From Takashimella koratensis (taxonomy: Eukaryota > Basidiomycota > Tremellomycetes > Trichosporonales > Tetragoniomycetaceae): a DNA stretch of 64,000 bases. The stretch spans positions 682,001-746,000 of the forward strand of contig BCKT01000013.1 in assembly GCA_003116875.1 (NCBI GenBank), written 5' to 3'. Of the stretch, positions 49,912 to 60,580 are shown piece by piece (within the stretch, counting starts at the first letter, position 1; every line of letters begins with the position of its first letter). A program made the position numbers and the translations under genes. The notes beneath the pieces are model-generated. The model was not told the origin of the DNA, did no database searches, and was given only the letters and a program-made list of their open reading frames with translations.

Positions 49912-51103
49912 TCAAAACAACGACGGGAACCCGCCTTTCTGACCAGGCTTGGATCCCGGAGGGCCTTGAGAGATGCCAAGGTCGCGCATGGAACCCTGCA
50001 TCGATAGTCAGTGCTTGCTTTGAACCACATCCTTTTTCGACTCACATCCTCAAGGTGGTAACTGATAGTCATACATGATATCAGCTGAGTAACCTTTTTA
50101 CAAGGAGGCGTCACTCACACCCAGCCGTGAACAGTCACACCCTCGGCACCACGGCGCTTCCAGTCAGCTTGAACGACGTCACAGACCTGATCCATTATCA
50201 GCCAACGACACTCCACAACCTGACTATCAGCCAAGCCGACGTACCAATATGTTCTTGACCTGCTGAGTCACGTTCTCCTCGACAAGGTAGTCGAGAGTGG
50301 GCGGTCCGTCCGGAGTAGCAAGCGCCCTGGCAAGTGCGGTGAGAGGCTCGAGGTACTTCTGGATGGGCTGAGTCGAGGGAACGGGAGGCAAGGTTGAGGC
50401 GCGCAAGGCTGTCAAGCAGCCGACGCAGTTGGTGTGGCCCTGGAGAGCTGTAAGTATGAAACTTGACTGAGCTCTGGCTATGACGCAAGATGCAGAATAC
50501 CCACGGCGATGACGATGTGCTTGACCTGTAGGGAGAGTCAGCTGCAACTCCAAAGCAGGAACGAAGAGACAACTGACGTTGAAGTTTCTCAAAGCGATTG
50601 TCAGAGTGGCGTTCATCGACACGTCACTGGGCGAGTAGAGGCTGAGGTCGCGTGAGCAGAGAGCGGCTGGTATACAGACATATAGCCCAGTCTGACCTAC
50701 TTGGCGATACCGCGCTGCACGAAGATCTCTCCCGGCTGAGAGTCAAGAATCCTCGCCTCGGGTACACGAGCGTCAGCACCTGTTAGTAGAGGTCAGCAAA
50801 GACATGGGGGCGTTAGACTTAAACTCACACCCGATCCAGAGAATTTCTGGACGTTGACCGGGAAATGTGCGCTCGAAGAACCTGTAGCAGAGGGTCAGCG
50901 TTGAGCGTCGACCAGACGAGGCGTGGAGCGTACGTAGGGTCCTTTTTATCGACTGCCTTTCGCCATCGGTCGTTGCGCTCAAAGAGTTCTCGCTGTAAGT
51001 GGGCAGGGTGTCAGCGGAGACGATGGGTGTAGTGTCGGGGGCTGCTCACCAGCTCGGGGTAGAGGATGCTCTCGTGTTGAGGGGAAGGTGCAAGCGTCAT
51101 CAT
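49912..51103 (-). CDS. Beta-class carbonic anhydrase
   Basis: Ten exons: 51103-51050, 50992-50934, 50881-50829, 50779-50701, 50641-50578, 50525-50505, 50439-50245, 50186-50119, 50061-50046 and 49995-49912 (230 residues). LFERNDRWRKAV is the usual N-terminal helix. The zinc site is Cys 56 (WIGCADARVPE, with the Asp-Arg dyad), His 112 and Cys 115 (GHTNCVGC). HGWVYHLEDGSMRDLGISQGP is the C-terminal strand region. The enzyme interconverts CO2 and bicarbonate. In basidiomycete yeasts such enzymes supply bicarbonate and sense CO2. Exons of 16 and 21 nt are needed to complete the conserved blocks, and skipping either breaks the fold. A TATA box lies 73-80 bases upstream. Yeast counterpart: NCE103. 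Confidence 0.95.
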
Positions 51104-51799
51104 TGGGGTTGGATGTTTTGATGGGAAGTGGGAGAAGTGGATAGTGATGGCGACTGTGAGAGCCTGACTGATCACCTTTTATATCTGCTGGATCATGCAA
51201 GAGGGTGGGTGGTTGACGAGTAACCCGATGTAGCCTTTCGGTATCTAGCTTGACCTGTTAGTCGATATCCCATCACCGTCTCGTCTCCACCCCAATGCCG
51301 TATATGATGGACGATGCGCTCGGGCCTCTTGCGGGTTGTCGCACATGGGAATTTTCTTTCGGTGGTTCCCCTCGCCCTCTCTTGCCCCTCCCCTCCTTGC
51401 CCGCTGCCACCCCGAAACGCCACAGGACCCGTCCGTCGCTACGGCCAGCGCACGACACCCAGATCGTGTCGCCGTCCTTTGCGCCCTCTCCCTTCACGCC
51501 CAGGGTGTCGGGTGCCTTGGACTTAATGGGATAACCTGTAGCGAGCGAGCGAGGTGGTATCCATCATCTTGGGCGTGGGATGTCGCCTCTGGGAAGAAGG
51601 ACGAGGCGGGGGACGATCTGAGCTTGGAGATCATGGCGTTTCATGGCGTCGGCCTTTCCCTGATCTCGTCGGGAAAATGAGGTTGATTCATGATGGGATG
51701 CAATGATAGAGTAACGCTTGGTTACATCTTCATTTCACCATCCACTCCATCTTTCTGTCGACACCCATTCAACTCTGCGCAAAGGACACCGCATCGGCC
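51104..51799. other. Divergent promoter, carbonic anhydrase and acetyltransferase
   Basis: Apart from the TATA box no feature is clear. Open frames at 51273-51680 lie on both strands without family similarity. Confidence 0.5.
51176..51183 (-). promoter_or_regulatory. TATA box of the carbonic anhydrase gene
   Basis: The minus strand reads TATAAAAG, a consensus TATA box, 73-80 bases before the ATG at 51103. Confidence 0.6.
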
Positions 51800-52760
51800 A
51801 TGACGAGCACAACAGGCGGCAGCACGCGGACCCGCCCCCCTTTCTCGCTCAAGGTCGCCGAGACAAAGGACGAGATCGAGTCGTGCTACTCCATCAGGAT
51901 CGAAGGTGACTTGACTTGCTGGGCTTGATGATGACTTCACGAGCCCAGTGGGACTGTGCGAGAGTATATGGTATCTGATCACTGATGAACCCCGATCAGT
52001 CTTTGCGGTAGAGCAGGTACGTGGGATAGGATCTGGACCAAGACCAACATCACACACACGCTGGCTAGCATTGACGCCATGTGTAGGGATTCCCTCTCGA
52101 CACCGAGCTCGATGAGTACGTATGCAGATTCCTTGAGAATCCTCCTGCTTCTTCCGTCCACAGAGTTGCTGATGGGCTTGATATTTGATGCGCATAGACA
52201 CGACCCCACTGCCGTGCATTTCCTCCTTTGCATTCAAGAGTCGTCGCCGCCGGAGAGTTCCACCGCAGTCCTCTCCCCTTTCCCCTCGGCGACAGCGACG
52301 ACCTCCAAGCCTGTGGGAACGATTCGACTCGTCCCCGAGCTCGGCAAGCTCACACGGCTCGCCGTACTGCCTGAGTATCGCAAGTATGGCTTCGGCGCGG
52401 TCTTGGTGGACACGCTTGAGGAATATGTCGTCGCCCACGCCGAGTCGCATGACGAGCTCAAACGGCTGATCAAAGTGGACGAGAGCGGAGCTAAATCTTT
52501 CCAGATCAAGATCAACTCGCAGGTGAGTTTGGTTCGATCGTAGCGTAGGCATGTGACTTGGCTTAGCTCGTCGTCTGTGTTGGCCTTCCAGCTTCCCGTG
52601 ATCCCGTTCTACAGCCGACTAGGCTACGCCGTGGAAGGGGACATCTTCGATGAGGAAGGAGGTGAGTCTGTCTGGTTGCTTCAGCTCTTAGTAATCGATA
52701 GGAACACAGACTGATCTTGCAGAGCCTCATCGGCGCATGACCAAGAATCTACCCCTGTGA
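51800..52760 (+). CDS. GNAT-family N-acetyltransferase
   Basis: Six exons (51800-51905, 52000-52016, 52088-52116, 52198-52522, 52592-52661, 52723-52760) give 194 residues. IRIEVFAVEQGFPLDTELDE is the N-terminal block shared with ElaA/YjcF-like acetyltransferases. GTIRLVP, TRLAVLPEYRKYGFGAVLVD (the acetyl-CoA pyrophosphate loop, here R-K-Y-G-F-G) and PVIPFYSRLGYAVEGDIFDE are GNAT motifs D, A and B. An insert rich in Ser, Thr and Pro and a second charged insert before the last strands lengthen it. The acyl acceptor is unknown. Two very small exons (17 and 29 nt) carry the N-terminal block. Confidence 0.85.
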
Positions 52761-52979
52761 TCCTCGACTAGACCCAGGACGAAACATGACCAGTCTCGAG
52801 ATTTCGATGAAGAGTACAGGCCAATCCATCTACATAGATGCTCGCAGCACCTGGACAGTCTACAGCATGATATCTACCGCGGTATCTCCTCATGATCAGA
52901 AGTCAAGCCCGATGCAACAAGATGAGGTATCATATGCGACCGACAAGCATTCTCGTTTTGCCACTTCTCATCGATCGAT

Positions 52980-53886
52980 TCACCTTCGGACTTGCTTGTC
53001 TTTCTTGGCCGCGGCCTCCTTGGCAGCCTCTGCGGACACTATCAGCCGTGTCTTCTTACACCCTAGAGCAGACCTGAACAAGTGGTGGTGAACATACCTT
53101 CAGCCTCGGCCTGACGTTGAGCAGCCGCCGCCTCGCGTTTCTTGCGGATCTCTTGGAGACGAGCGAGATCAGACTTGGCCTGATCAGTCTTGCCTAGAAT
53201 TACGCGTCAGCCACCGATTTCTCCCAGGCTTGTTAAGGGATACATCAACTAACCTTGCGCGTGTAGTTTGGCGTATCGCTCTGCCGCAGCTTTCTTGTCG
53301 GCTGCCTCTCTGTAGTTGATTCACCCCGTCAGCTATGTCCTCATCGCACGACCATCCACTGTGAAATATTCACTTCTCTTTGCGCGTTTGCTCGGCCTTG
53401 CGGGCCTGGGCCGGATTCAACAGCTCGTCCTCGTCCTCGTCTTCATCTTCATCGCTGTCTTCCTTGATTGTGACCTTCTTCTTCGGCGGAGCTGACGCTG
53501 CCTGGGCCTTTTTCATAGCCTTGCGCTCGGCTCGGCTCATCTCGGACTCCTCGACCTCGACCTCCTCCGTGTTGCCAAGCTTGAGGTTGACAGCGGCCAT
53601 TGCTGGCGCAAGCTGATGCTCGACGTCCGCGTTCTCTTCCTCCTCCTCCTCGGACTCTTCCTCCTCGGACTCTTCCTCCTCCTCAGCCGCCCGTTGAGAG
53701 TATCGCGGGTCGAGGTCTCGAGAAAAGTTTCGCCCACCGCCGCGAGACACCTTGAATTTGCTAGATAGCGGCAAATCATTCTTGTCAGCAGTCATCCACG
53801 CATACGCGAGCGTGTAAGTTCTGGGCCATGTTATTCCTCAAGACTCACCCTCTTCCTCGAGATGAAGTTCCGCCGCCGCGACCCAT
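52980..53886 (-). CDS. PP28 / PDAP1-like phosphoprotein
   Basis: Exons 53886-53849, 53760-53374, 53309-53254, 53193-53098 and 53029-52980 encode 208 residues. The N-terminus MGRGGGTSSRGRGKFKVSRG resembles that of the casein-kinase substrate PP28 family (PDAP1 in animals). A long Glu/Ser stretch follows, then ELLNPAQARKA and a Lys/Glu/Ala-rich single-helix C-terminus (KKAAAERYAKLHAQGKTDQA, DLARLQEIRKKREAAA). The acidic Ser patches would be casein-kinase II sites. The molecular role is poorly known in fungi. The second-exon donor is GTGAAT, slightly weak. Confidence 0.82.
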
Positions 53887-54233
53887 AATGCAGAGATGCG
53901 ATGTGAGTGGAAAGTTGGAGATTGAGAGAAAGTGGGTTGAGGAGAAAAAACAAAGGACATCGAAAAAAGCTTAAATCCACCAGTGGACGGGCAAAGATAC
54001 GTAATGCGGGGCAATCGAAACCCACTGTAGCCAGCCAACAGCGAGTGAGATATTTCTAGTCTCTTTGTGCATAATCATGACGTGCATTTGAAAGACCTCA
54101 TGGCTTTGATGATATCTGACACTTTGACGACACATGACCTTGCTGCATCCAAGGTCATGTCCGACACGCTCAATTCGTTCCACTCTATTGCTGCGCCACC
54201 GCTCGGTGTTACTTCCTAAGAACCTCCCTTCGC
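53887..54233. other. Spacer between PP28-like gene and CDS1
   Basis: Promoter of the PP28-like gene and 3' flank of CDS1. No gene was seen. Confidence 0.5.
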
Positions 54234-56697
54234 TCACTTGACCCTCACACCTTGTCCCTCGAGGAAGCGTCGAATGTCGTCAAAGAGCTCGAGCTGCTCT
54301 GCCGTCGACAACGAAGTGACCACGGTCTGCATGATAGAGCCCACGGTGACATATTGGATCTGCAAGCATCGCTTTGTAAGCAGGAAGTAACCGCGAGATG
54401 GGTAACACTTACGCGGATGAGAGAGCTGTAGTAGACGTAGGAGAACAGACCCATCATGAATCTGATGACATCAGCAAATTTCCCCTTCTCACTGAACAAT
54501 CAACTCACTGGCAGTCCATTCGGTCCGTCATGCCACCGTGACCTGGGATGGAGTGGCCAAAGTCCTTGATGTTGAAGGCCCTCTTGAAGCCAGACGCGAA
54601 GAATCCGCCAAACGGTGCTACGAGAGACGCAAATGTGGCCATGAATAGCACGTGGATTTGGAAAGGAGCGTAAGACATGGTGGGAGGCTCGTGTCCAAGC
54701 TGTGGCGTCAGCCCGCTGTTCTAACCTGTTGCCCTCACCAAAGTCTGCAAGATGAGCTTGGCGGGGCCTGTAAACTCAAAGTCGCGCCAAACAAATACGG
54801 GGTTAGGCTTGCAAACAACATTGGAGAAGACATTGGTACCCAGGTCTCGGGCTGGGCAAGTTACGTAGGGGAAACGCATGAAGAAGGTGCCCCACTGAAA
54901 AGTCAGCTAACTCCGCTTGACATGGACTCACGGCCAGGCCAAAGATTAGGGTGAAGACAAACGAGCCGAGGAATCCTTCGACAGTCTTCTTGGGGCTCAA
55001 CTTGATGAGAGGGGTTCGCCCGAACATTTTACCTATCATTGTCAGCTCCATTCTTCTCGCTGTCACGAACCGCAGACATAGGCCATAACGTCGTTGCAAA
55101 TTACCAAAGACGCAGGCACGAAGAACCAGATGAGGCCCTCAAGGATGTTATTGACGATGAAATGGCTGTTGAGCTGTTAGTTGCCCGTTGTTTTCGGTTG
55201 AGACCTACCTGGAAACCACAATGAGAAGCAGGGAGATGTGAACCCAGCAGAACAAGGCGAATTGCTGGCGCAAGTACTGCCTCTGCAGATTGGCAACGAA
55301 GCCGACGAAGCCTGCAACGAGTTAGCACGGCGTCCAATAGGAGAGAAAGCAGGAGACTCACCGACAACGTAGAGCATAAAGCTGATAAATCGATGGTTCT
55401 TGGCGAACGGCAAGAAATAGGCATCGACGAACACAATGTGCTTGAAGTAGTAGATGATGGACTCGCCATAGAGGAAATAGTTGGTGACCACGAAGAAGTA
55501 CCAGTTGAGAGTCTTGCTCCAGCGATCACCCTTCTCCCCTGGCCCCGGGGTAATCTTCTGCGAACCCTCTGTCCATTTCAGCTCGGTATCAAACAATGCT
55601 ACTCACGGTCGCGAAGCTCGAACAGTGCGGTGACCTCTTTATATACAAGGGTCTGGCAGAGCATGACGAGCAGAATCATGTAAGGATGACCCATGCACAA
55701 GAGAGCTAAACCGATCAGTGATTTGTCTATTCGTTGTACCTACTGATGAAACCGCCAATCATGATGAACGTCCAGACTGTCCGCTCAATGACATTGCGGT
55801 TTTTCTTCTCCACCGGTTTGTCCTTCTCAGCGGGGATTGTTGTCTCGCCATCACGACCCTCTCCGGGCGAGACGCCGTCTTCAAATTTGACGGCCAGCTT
55901 GTTGGGGCTGGACGGGGCCAATGCGTCATTGGGGCCTGAGGGCACGAAATCTTGGGGCGTCTTGCGTTTACGGTTTGAAGGCAGAGCTTGGCCTGTCGGT
56001 TGTGGCAACGACGAGGGCAACTCGGGGGCGAACGTCGAGGACGGCAAAGACGTGGATGCCGGCTCGGACTTGGGCGCCGCAGATGAAGGTTCTGATTTTG
56101 CGAGGACGACAGGCTCGGTCGAAAGCGGTTTGGAGACGGCGGCGGATGCTTCGACTATCGAAAGCGGGGCTGGCACCTCGGCGACTGCGGGCGCTTCGGC
56201 ACTGGTTGCAACCGGGATAACACCGTTGATGTGAGACGCATTGCCATTGATATGGTCGCCATTGGCGTGGGTTGCTGAGCCGTTGATGCCATTTTCCTTG
56301 GAGCCATTTGTTTGAGCCGCAGCCGGTTCGGTGGCTTCGGAGACGGTGAGGGCGGAAGTTGGAAGTACGTTTGACACTGCTTGCGCGGCTTGGCTTGCGA
56401 GCTTTGCAGCTTTCTTCCTCGCCGACTTGGAGAGAGGCGCCGCAGGTGTTGACTCTTCGACCGACGGTTTGGTCCTGTATATGGGGTCAGTGCAAGTGCA
56501 GCGTGGTAGAATCTCGCAATGGTAGAGAGACAAGCGAAGAAGAGACGCCAAGAGACGAGGTCAACTCACTCTTCCTCGGTCGGCTCTACAACCTCCTCCT
56601 CCTCTTCCTCGTCGACGTCGTCGACATCGTCGGAAGCGAGGACGTCGAACATGCTCTTGCTCGCAAAGGAAACGGGAGCGCCTGGTCGCTTTGACAT
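54234..56697 (-). CDS. CDS1: Phosphatidate cytidylyltransferase (CDP-diacylglycerol synthase)
   Basis: Exons 56697-56570, 56474-55744, 55705-55607, 55568-55362, 55311-55209, 55165-55071, 55032-54932, 54894-54739, 54699-54509, 54461-54413 and 54359-54234 give 661 residues. The CDS signature is complete near the C-terminus: [13 protein letters not shown] followed by [14 protein letters not shown]. About eight hydrophobic segments follow from residue 275 ([39 protein letters not shown]). The enzyme makes CDP-diacylglycerol from phosphatidate and CTP in the ER. The first 270 residues are an unusual low-complexity, Ala/Ser/Pro/Asn-rich cytosolic extension with an acidic cluster. The intron after FELRD is only 38 nt, near the lower limit for fungal introns. 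Confidence 0.94.
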
Positions 56698-56920
56698 GCT
56701 GGGCGTATGCTTGGGTGCAGGTGAAGAGGGGGGCAGGGGGGAGGAGGGATGAGGGATGAGGAGAGGATGGCCGTCAGACTTTTCGTCGACGAGGCAGGGC
56801 AGGGAGGGACATCTGACGTCGACGTCAGTCCGGGGGTAATGACGTGTACTCTGGCGTAAGGTCCCCTTATCACTGCCACCTGCCGAGGAAAAAAGTTTGC
56901 TTTGTCTCCATCCTCTTCAT

Positions 56921-56962
56921 CCTCAACCCCTCAACCCCTCAACCCTTCAACCCCTCAACCTT
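56921..56962. repeat. 9-bp tandem repeat (CTCAACCCC)
   Basis: About five copies, one carrying a T for C change. Confidence 0.85.
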
Positions 56963-57082
56963 TCTCATGTCCCATGCTCAATCATCCATCCTCACATTCA
57001 CTCTCAGCCCGGCAAGGCAGACAGTCTCGCCCGCACAGATCCAACGCCCCCAAGACAAACTGGTAAGTCTCAATGACAGCAC

Positions 57083-57139
57083 CTGCAATCTGCCTGCAAT
57101 CTGCTTGCAATCTGCTTGCAATCTGCTTGCAATCTGCTT
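57083..57139. repeat. 11-bp tandem repeat (GCAATCTGCTT)
   Basis: Five near-perfect copies upstream of the eIF2B gamma gene. The first differs by one base. Confidence 0.9.
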
Positions 57140-58250
57140 CAGCAAGTCTCGCTCGCTTTCACCTTCCCTCTCCCTCTGTTTTCTGATGAACGTTACAATC
57201 CAACTCCTAATTTACTGTTGGAATGGTGGGTCAAACCTCTTGCTAGGTTTGCAACCTCCATCTCCTCAGTGACACGCGCCGGGTAGGACCGGAATCGCTT
57301 GAGGACTATTTTTACACATGACCTGATCCTCATTTTCTGTCCCTTGACCGTGGTGAACTTGTTGTGGAAGAGAGTTATCCGGTGCAATGTTAGCTTACAG
57401 ACACTGACGCTCTCCTTTACAGACTCATTCACAGCTAACTGACAATGCCGACCGTCTCTGACTGGCACAATGTGAGTATCGTGCTGCTCTCCCTTCATGA
57501 TCATTCCCTCCTGTCCCTTCCACGCGCTGTGACGATACAACTACAACCATACAACTTTACCTCATTCGTCGACGGCTATGCCGCGATTGACGATACATTT
57601 TCAGCCTTGACTGAGCGCTCCATTCCTTTCTTCGGCTCTTGAGATTGCAAAGATGATCAGCACCATGCTGACTTGTTTGCTCCAGACTGACCATTATTGC
57701 TACCACGACATCTCACTCGCTGATTAAGTAGCGTGAGTCATCTTCGTCCATTCTCCCCTTTCTCATTCCCACTTTGTGATGAAATATATTCGATGGGCGG
57801 ACATATCGCCCTCCTCTGTCTGGTGACCTCGGTCATCAGGCTAAACGTCTCGTGTACAAAAGTAGGCGGGGAGGTGTGAACTGGTGATATTCATCGATCT
57901 CTGAAATGGATCATTCTTCTTGTGGCTTGTTGTTCAGCACGATCCGTGATGACCATGCTGACGTCTTGAGCCAGCTACTAGACGGTATTCAGTCCGCTCT
58001 CTTGACGTGATCAATGCCATCTTGCTCGCTGCGTTCTGTTGTTGATTAGATTTGTAATACCTTGTCATAAAATGCCACGTAATGAAATTTAATGAACCGC
58101 AATCGCGACCTGTTTCAAGTCGCTTTTGGCCTCGACCGACTCGTTTGAAATTTCGTCTCAACAACTCACCCACCCATCACCACCTTCTTCTCATTCTCCT
58201 CACCAACAACCTCTCTCGGGACCCTCAGCATCATCGAGACCCGGATCATC

Positions 58251-60252
58251 ATGAACAAGAGGAGAGCAGTCGAGTCGCCAGACTTTTCAGCGGTCATCCT
58301 TGTTGGAAACGGCGAAAAGTAAGCTCCTACGGTCGAACCAAGCCACTCGTTCAGCAGCTCATATGTCCCTTCCCACTTCCAGCTTATATCCTTTCAACCA
58401 GGGTACGAACGTCGTGTCTAAAGCACTCTTGCCAATCGGAAACGTCCCTATCCTCAACAATGTCCTCGATTGGGTGTTTGACTCCGGCTTGACCGGTATG
58501 TGCTTGCCAATCGCAGCTGTTTATTGAGCTAAACATTGTTCGCAGACGTCATGATTATCGTGCCGCCGTCTACCTACATGGCCATTTCGGATCATCTCCA
58601 AGAACACTACTCGATGGCGAGTCATCCCCGGGCGAGAATAGAGTTGAAGCGTTACACCGACGGTGAAAAGGAAGAGGATGAGGAGAGCAGCGAGCAAGGG
58701 GCGGCGGGTTTGGATAAAGTTGGGACGGCGAGGTTATTGAGACGATTCAAGTCGTATATCAAGGTGGGTCCTTTCTACTTGCTACCGTCGGCTGGAGCTG
58801 ACGGAAAATCTAGACCGACTTTGTTCTACTTCCTTGCGACATTGCTCCACCTTCCAACCTCACGCTCGCTTCTGTGCTCGACAGCCATCGGGCTTCTCCT
58901 GATACGGTTCTGACCTCAATATTTTACGAGCCTGTTGAGTCTGTCAAAGAAGGTTGGTGGTCTTGTCGTTTTGCGCTAATTTGCTAGGAGAGGAAAAGGT
59001 TCTCGTCGCCATGGACAAGGAGTCACAAGAGTTGCTCTTGATCAAACTTGTCGAGGGCTTGGAAGAAGATCTCGAGTTGCGAATGTCCCTTTTGAGAGCG
59101 TGAGTTACAGGGAAAGAATGATACTGATAGTTAGCCATCCCTCTCTCACTATGACAACGAAGCTGGTCGACGCGCACATCTACGTTTTCCGACGAACCGT
59201 ACTCGATTTGATTTCCACTCGACGCCCCAAGGACCTGGACAGCATTCGAGAGCAGGTCGTGCCATGGCTCGTAAAGGGGAGTTGGCAGCAGGGGTTGGCA
59301 AATGAATGGGCGTCTAGTAAGTTGCGATTTGCTTCTCCTACGTGAAGTTCATGATTGCAGCTTTGAATCCTCCCCGAAGAGATCCCTTGGCGGCCGCCCT
59401 GGCAACATCGACATCGGCGAAGCGCTTCGGCGAGGTGCTTACATACGACGATGAAGCACCGGATTCACCAGCGTCAGTGCACAGCCCGGTACCCGGTTCA
59501 GACTCGTCGGACTTTGCGTCGCCAGGCGAACAACTGGTTTCGTTCAAAACGGGACTTTCCTCGAACAGTCGCCGCAAGGCAAAGGCTAGTTGGAAGTGTA
59601 AAGTTTTGGTCGCACGGCCCTACGTGCCCTCGACTGTGGTCGCCAAGACCCAACAAAAGGGCGGCAAGCCCGCACCAGCGCCCGAGCCAGAATACTTCAT
59701 CCGCGCCAACTCGCTTGCCGGCTATTGGGAGCTCAATCGTCGCGTCATCCGCAGTCTTGCCGCAAATGTTGCTACCTCTGGTGGTCAGTTCCCCTCCTCA
59801 CCTCGTACCAGCAACGTTCCCGGAGAGGAAGCACAAACTGGGGCTCCGATCTCCGCTTCAGCTCAGATTTCTCCGGACAGTCTGTTGGGAGACGGTACTC
59901 GCGTAGGCGATAGAGCAAGTATTAAGAAGTGCATCGTAGGCAGACATTGTGTTATTGGGCGGGGAGCCAAAATCACAGGCTGTATCCTGTGGGACTTTGT
60001 GGTTGTAGAGGAGAAGTGAGTAGATTTTTTTCGCAGATTAGCGCTGACAAACCTCAGCGCTCGACTGGAGAACACAATCTGCTGTTCCAACGTTCGTATT
60101 GGTGACCGAGCACAGATCAAGGACTGCGAGTTTGGTACTGGATTTGAAGCGATGCCTGGCGGTGAGTCCTGAATGGAGTGGGTTGAGAGTGTTGCTGACA
60201 TCTTGCAGCGACGCTCAAGGGCGAGCGACTGATTGCCGGTCAAGAGGTCTGA
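58251..60252 (+). CDS. GCD1: Translation initiation factor eIF2B subunit gamma
   Basis: Nine exons (58251-58318, 58383-58495, 58546-58763, 58814-58952, 58988-59099, 59135-59316, 59361-60015, 60058-60161, 60209-60252) give 544 residues. The nucleotidyl-transferase-like domain reads FSAVILVGNGEKLYPF, KALLPIGNVPILNNVLDWV and DFVLLPCDI. The C-terminal left-handed beta-helix reads SLLGDGTRVGDRASIKKCIV, GRHCVIGRGAKITGCILWDF and RIGDRAQIKDCEF. eIF2B recharges eIF2 with GTP, and the gamma subunit forms part of the catalytic arm with epsilon. The canonical nucleotide loop GxGxRLxPLT of active pyrophosphorylases is altered (GNGEKLYPF), as in other gamma subunits. A Ser-rich insert separates the two domains. 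Confidence 0.93.
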
Positions 60253-60580
60253 GCGGAGGGACGGGAAGGAGGGGCCTGACGCGTCGGGTGAACATGGACC
60301 CATCATGTTTAATAATCTCATTGATAGCGATCGCTGCATGCAATGCCTGCCTGCTTACTAGTCATATGTGATATTGCCTATGCATACAACCTGTATGCGT
60401 CTGCTGCTTTGAGCCCAGCCCAATATGGAGTCGACTGTCTGAGGCTCTGAGGTGATCGTGAAATGCTCCCGTGCCTGGCGGTGGTCACCACCCGGTTGGA
60501 TCAACACGGCGACCAGTTGAATCCTATCCGTATCTTTATCTTTGTTGCCATCTCACCCGTCCACTCGTCTCACAAACACC
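60253..60580. other. Spacer between eIF2B gamma and MON1
   Basis: About 330 bases of 3' flank and promoter. No gene was seen. Confidence 0.5.

Larger units (their letters stand above)
56698..58250. other. Divergent region between CDS1 and eIF2B gamma
   Basis: About 1.55 kb. Two short tandem repeats are present. A small frame begins at 57445 (MPTVSDWHN, then a GTGAGT), but I could not find a convincing downstream exon. Otherwise it looks like two promoters and long leaders. Confidence 0.5.

Noticed and set aside
57083..57139. CRISPR-like array
   Set aside because: The repeat units are contiguous 11-mers without spacers, and the genome is fungal.
57445..57642. Small gene starting MPTVSDWHN
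   Set aside because: A possible donor follows the ninth codon, but no downstream exon in phase with sensible sequence was found. I left it as spacer.
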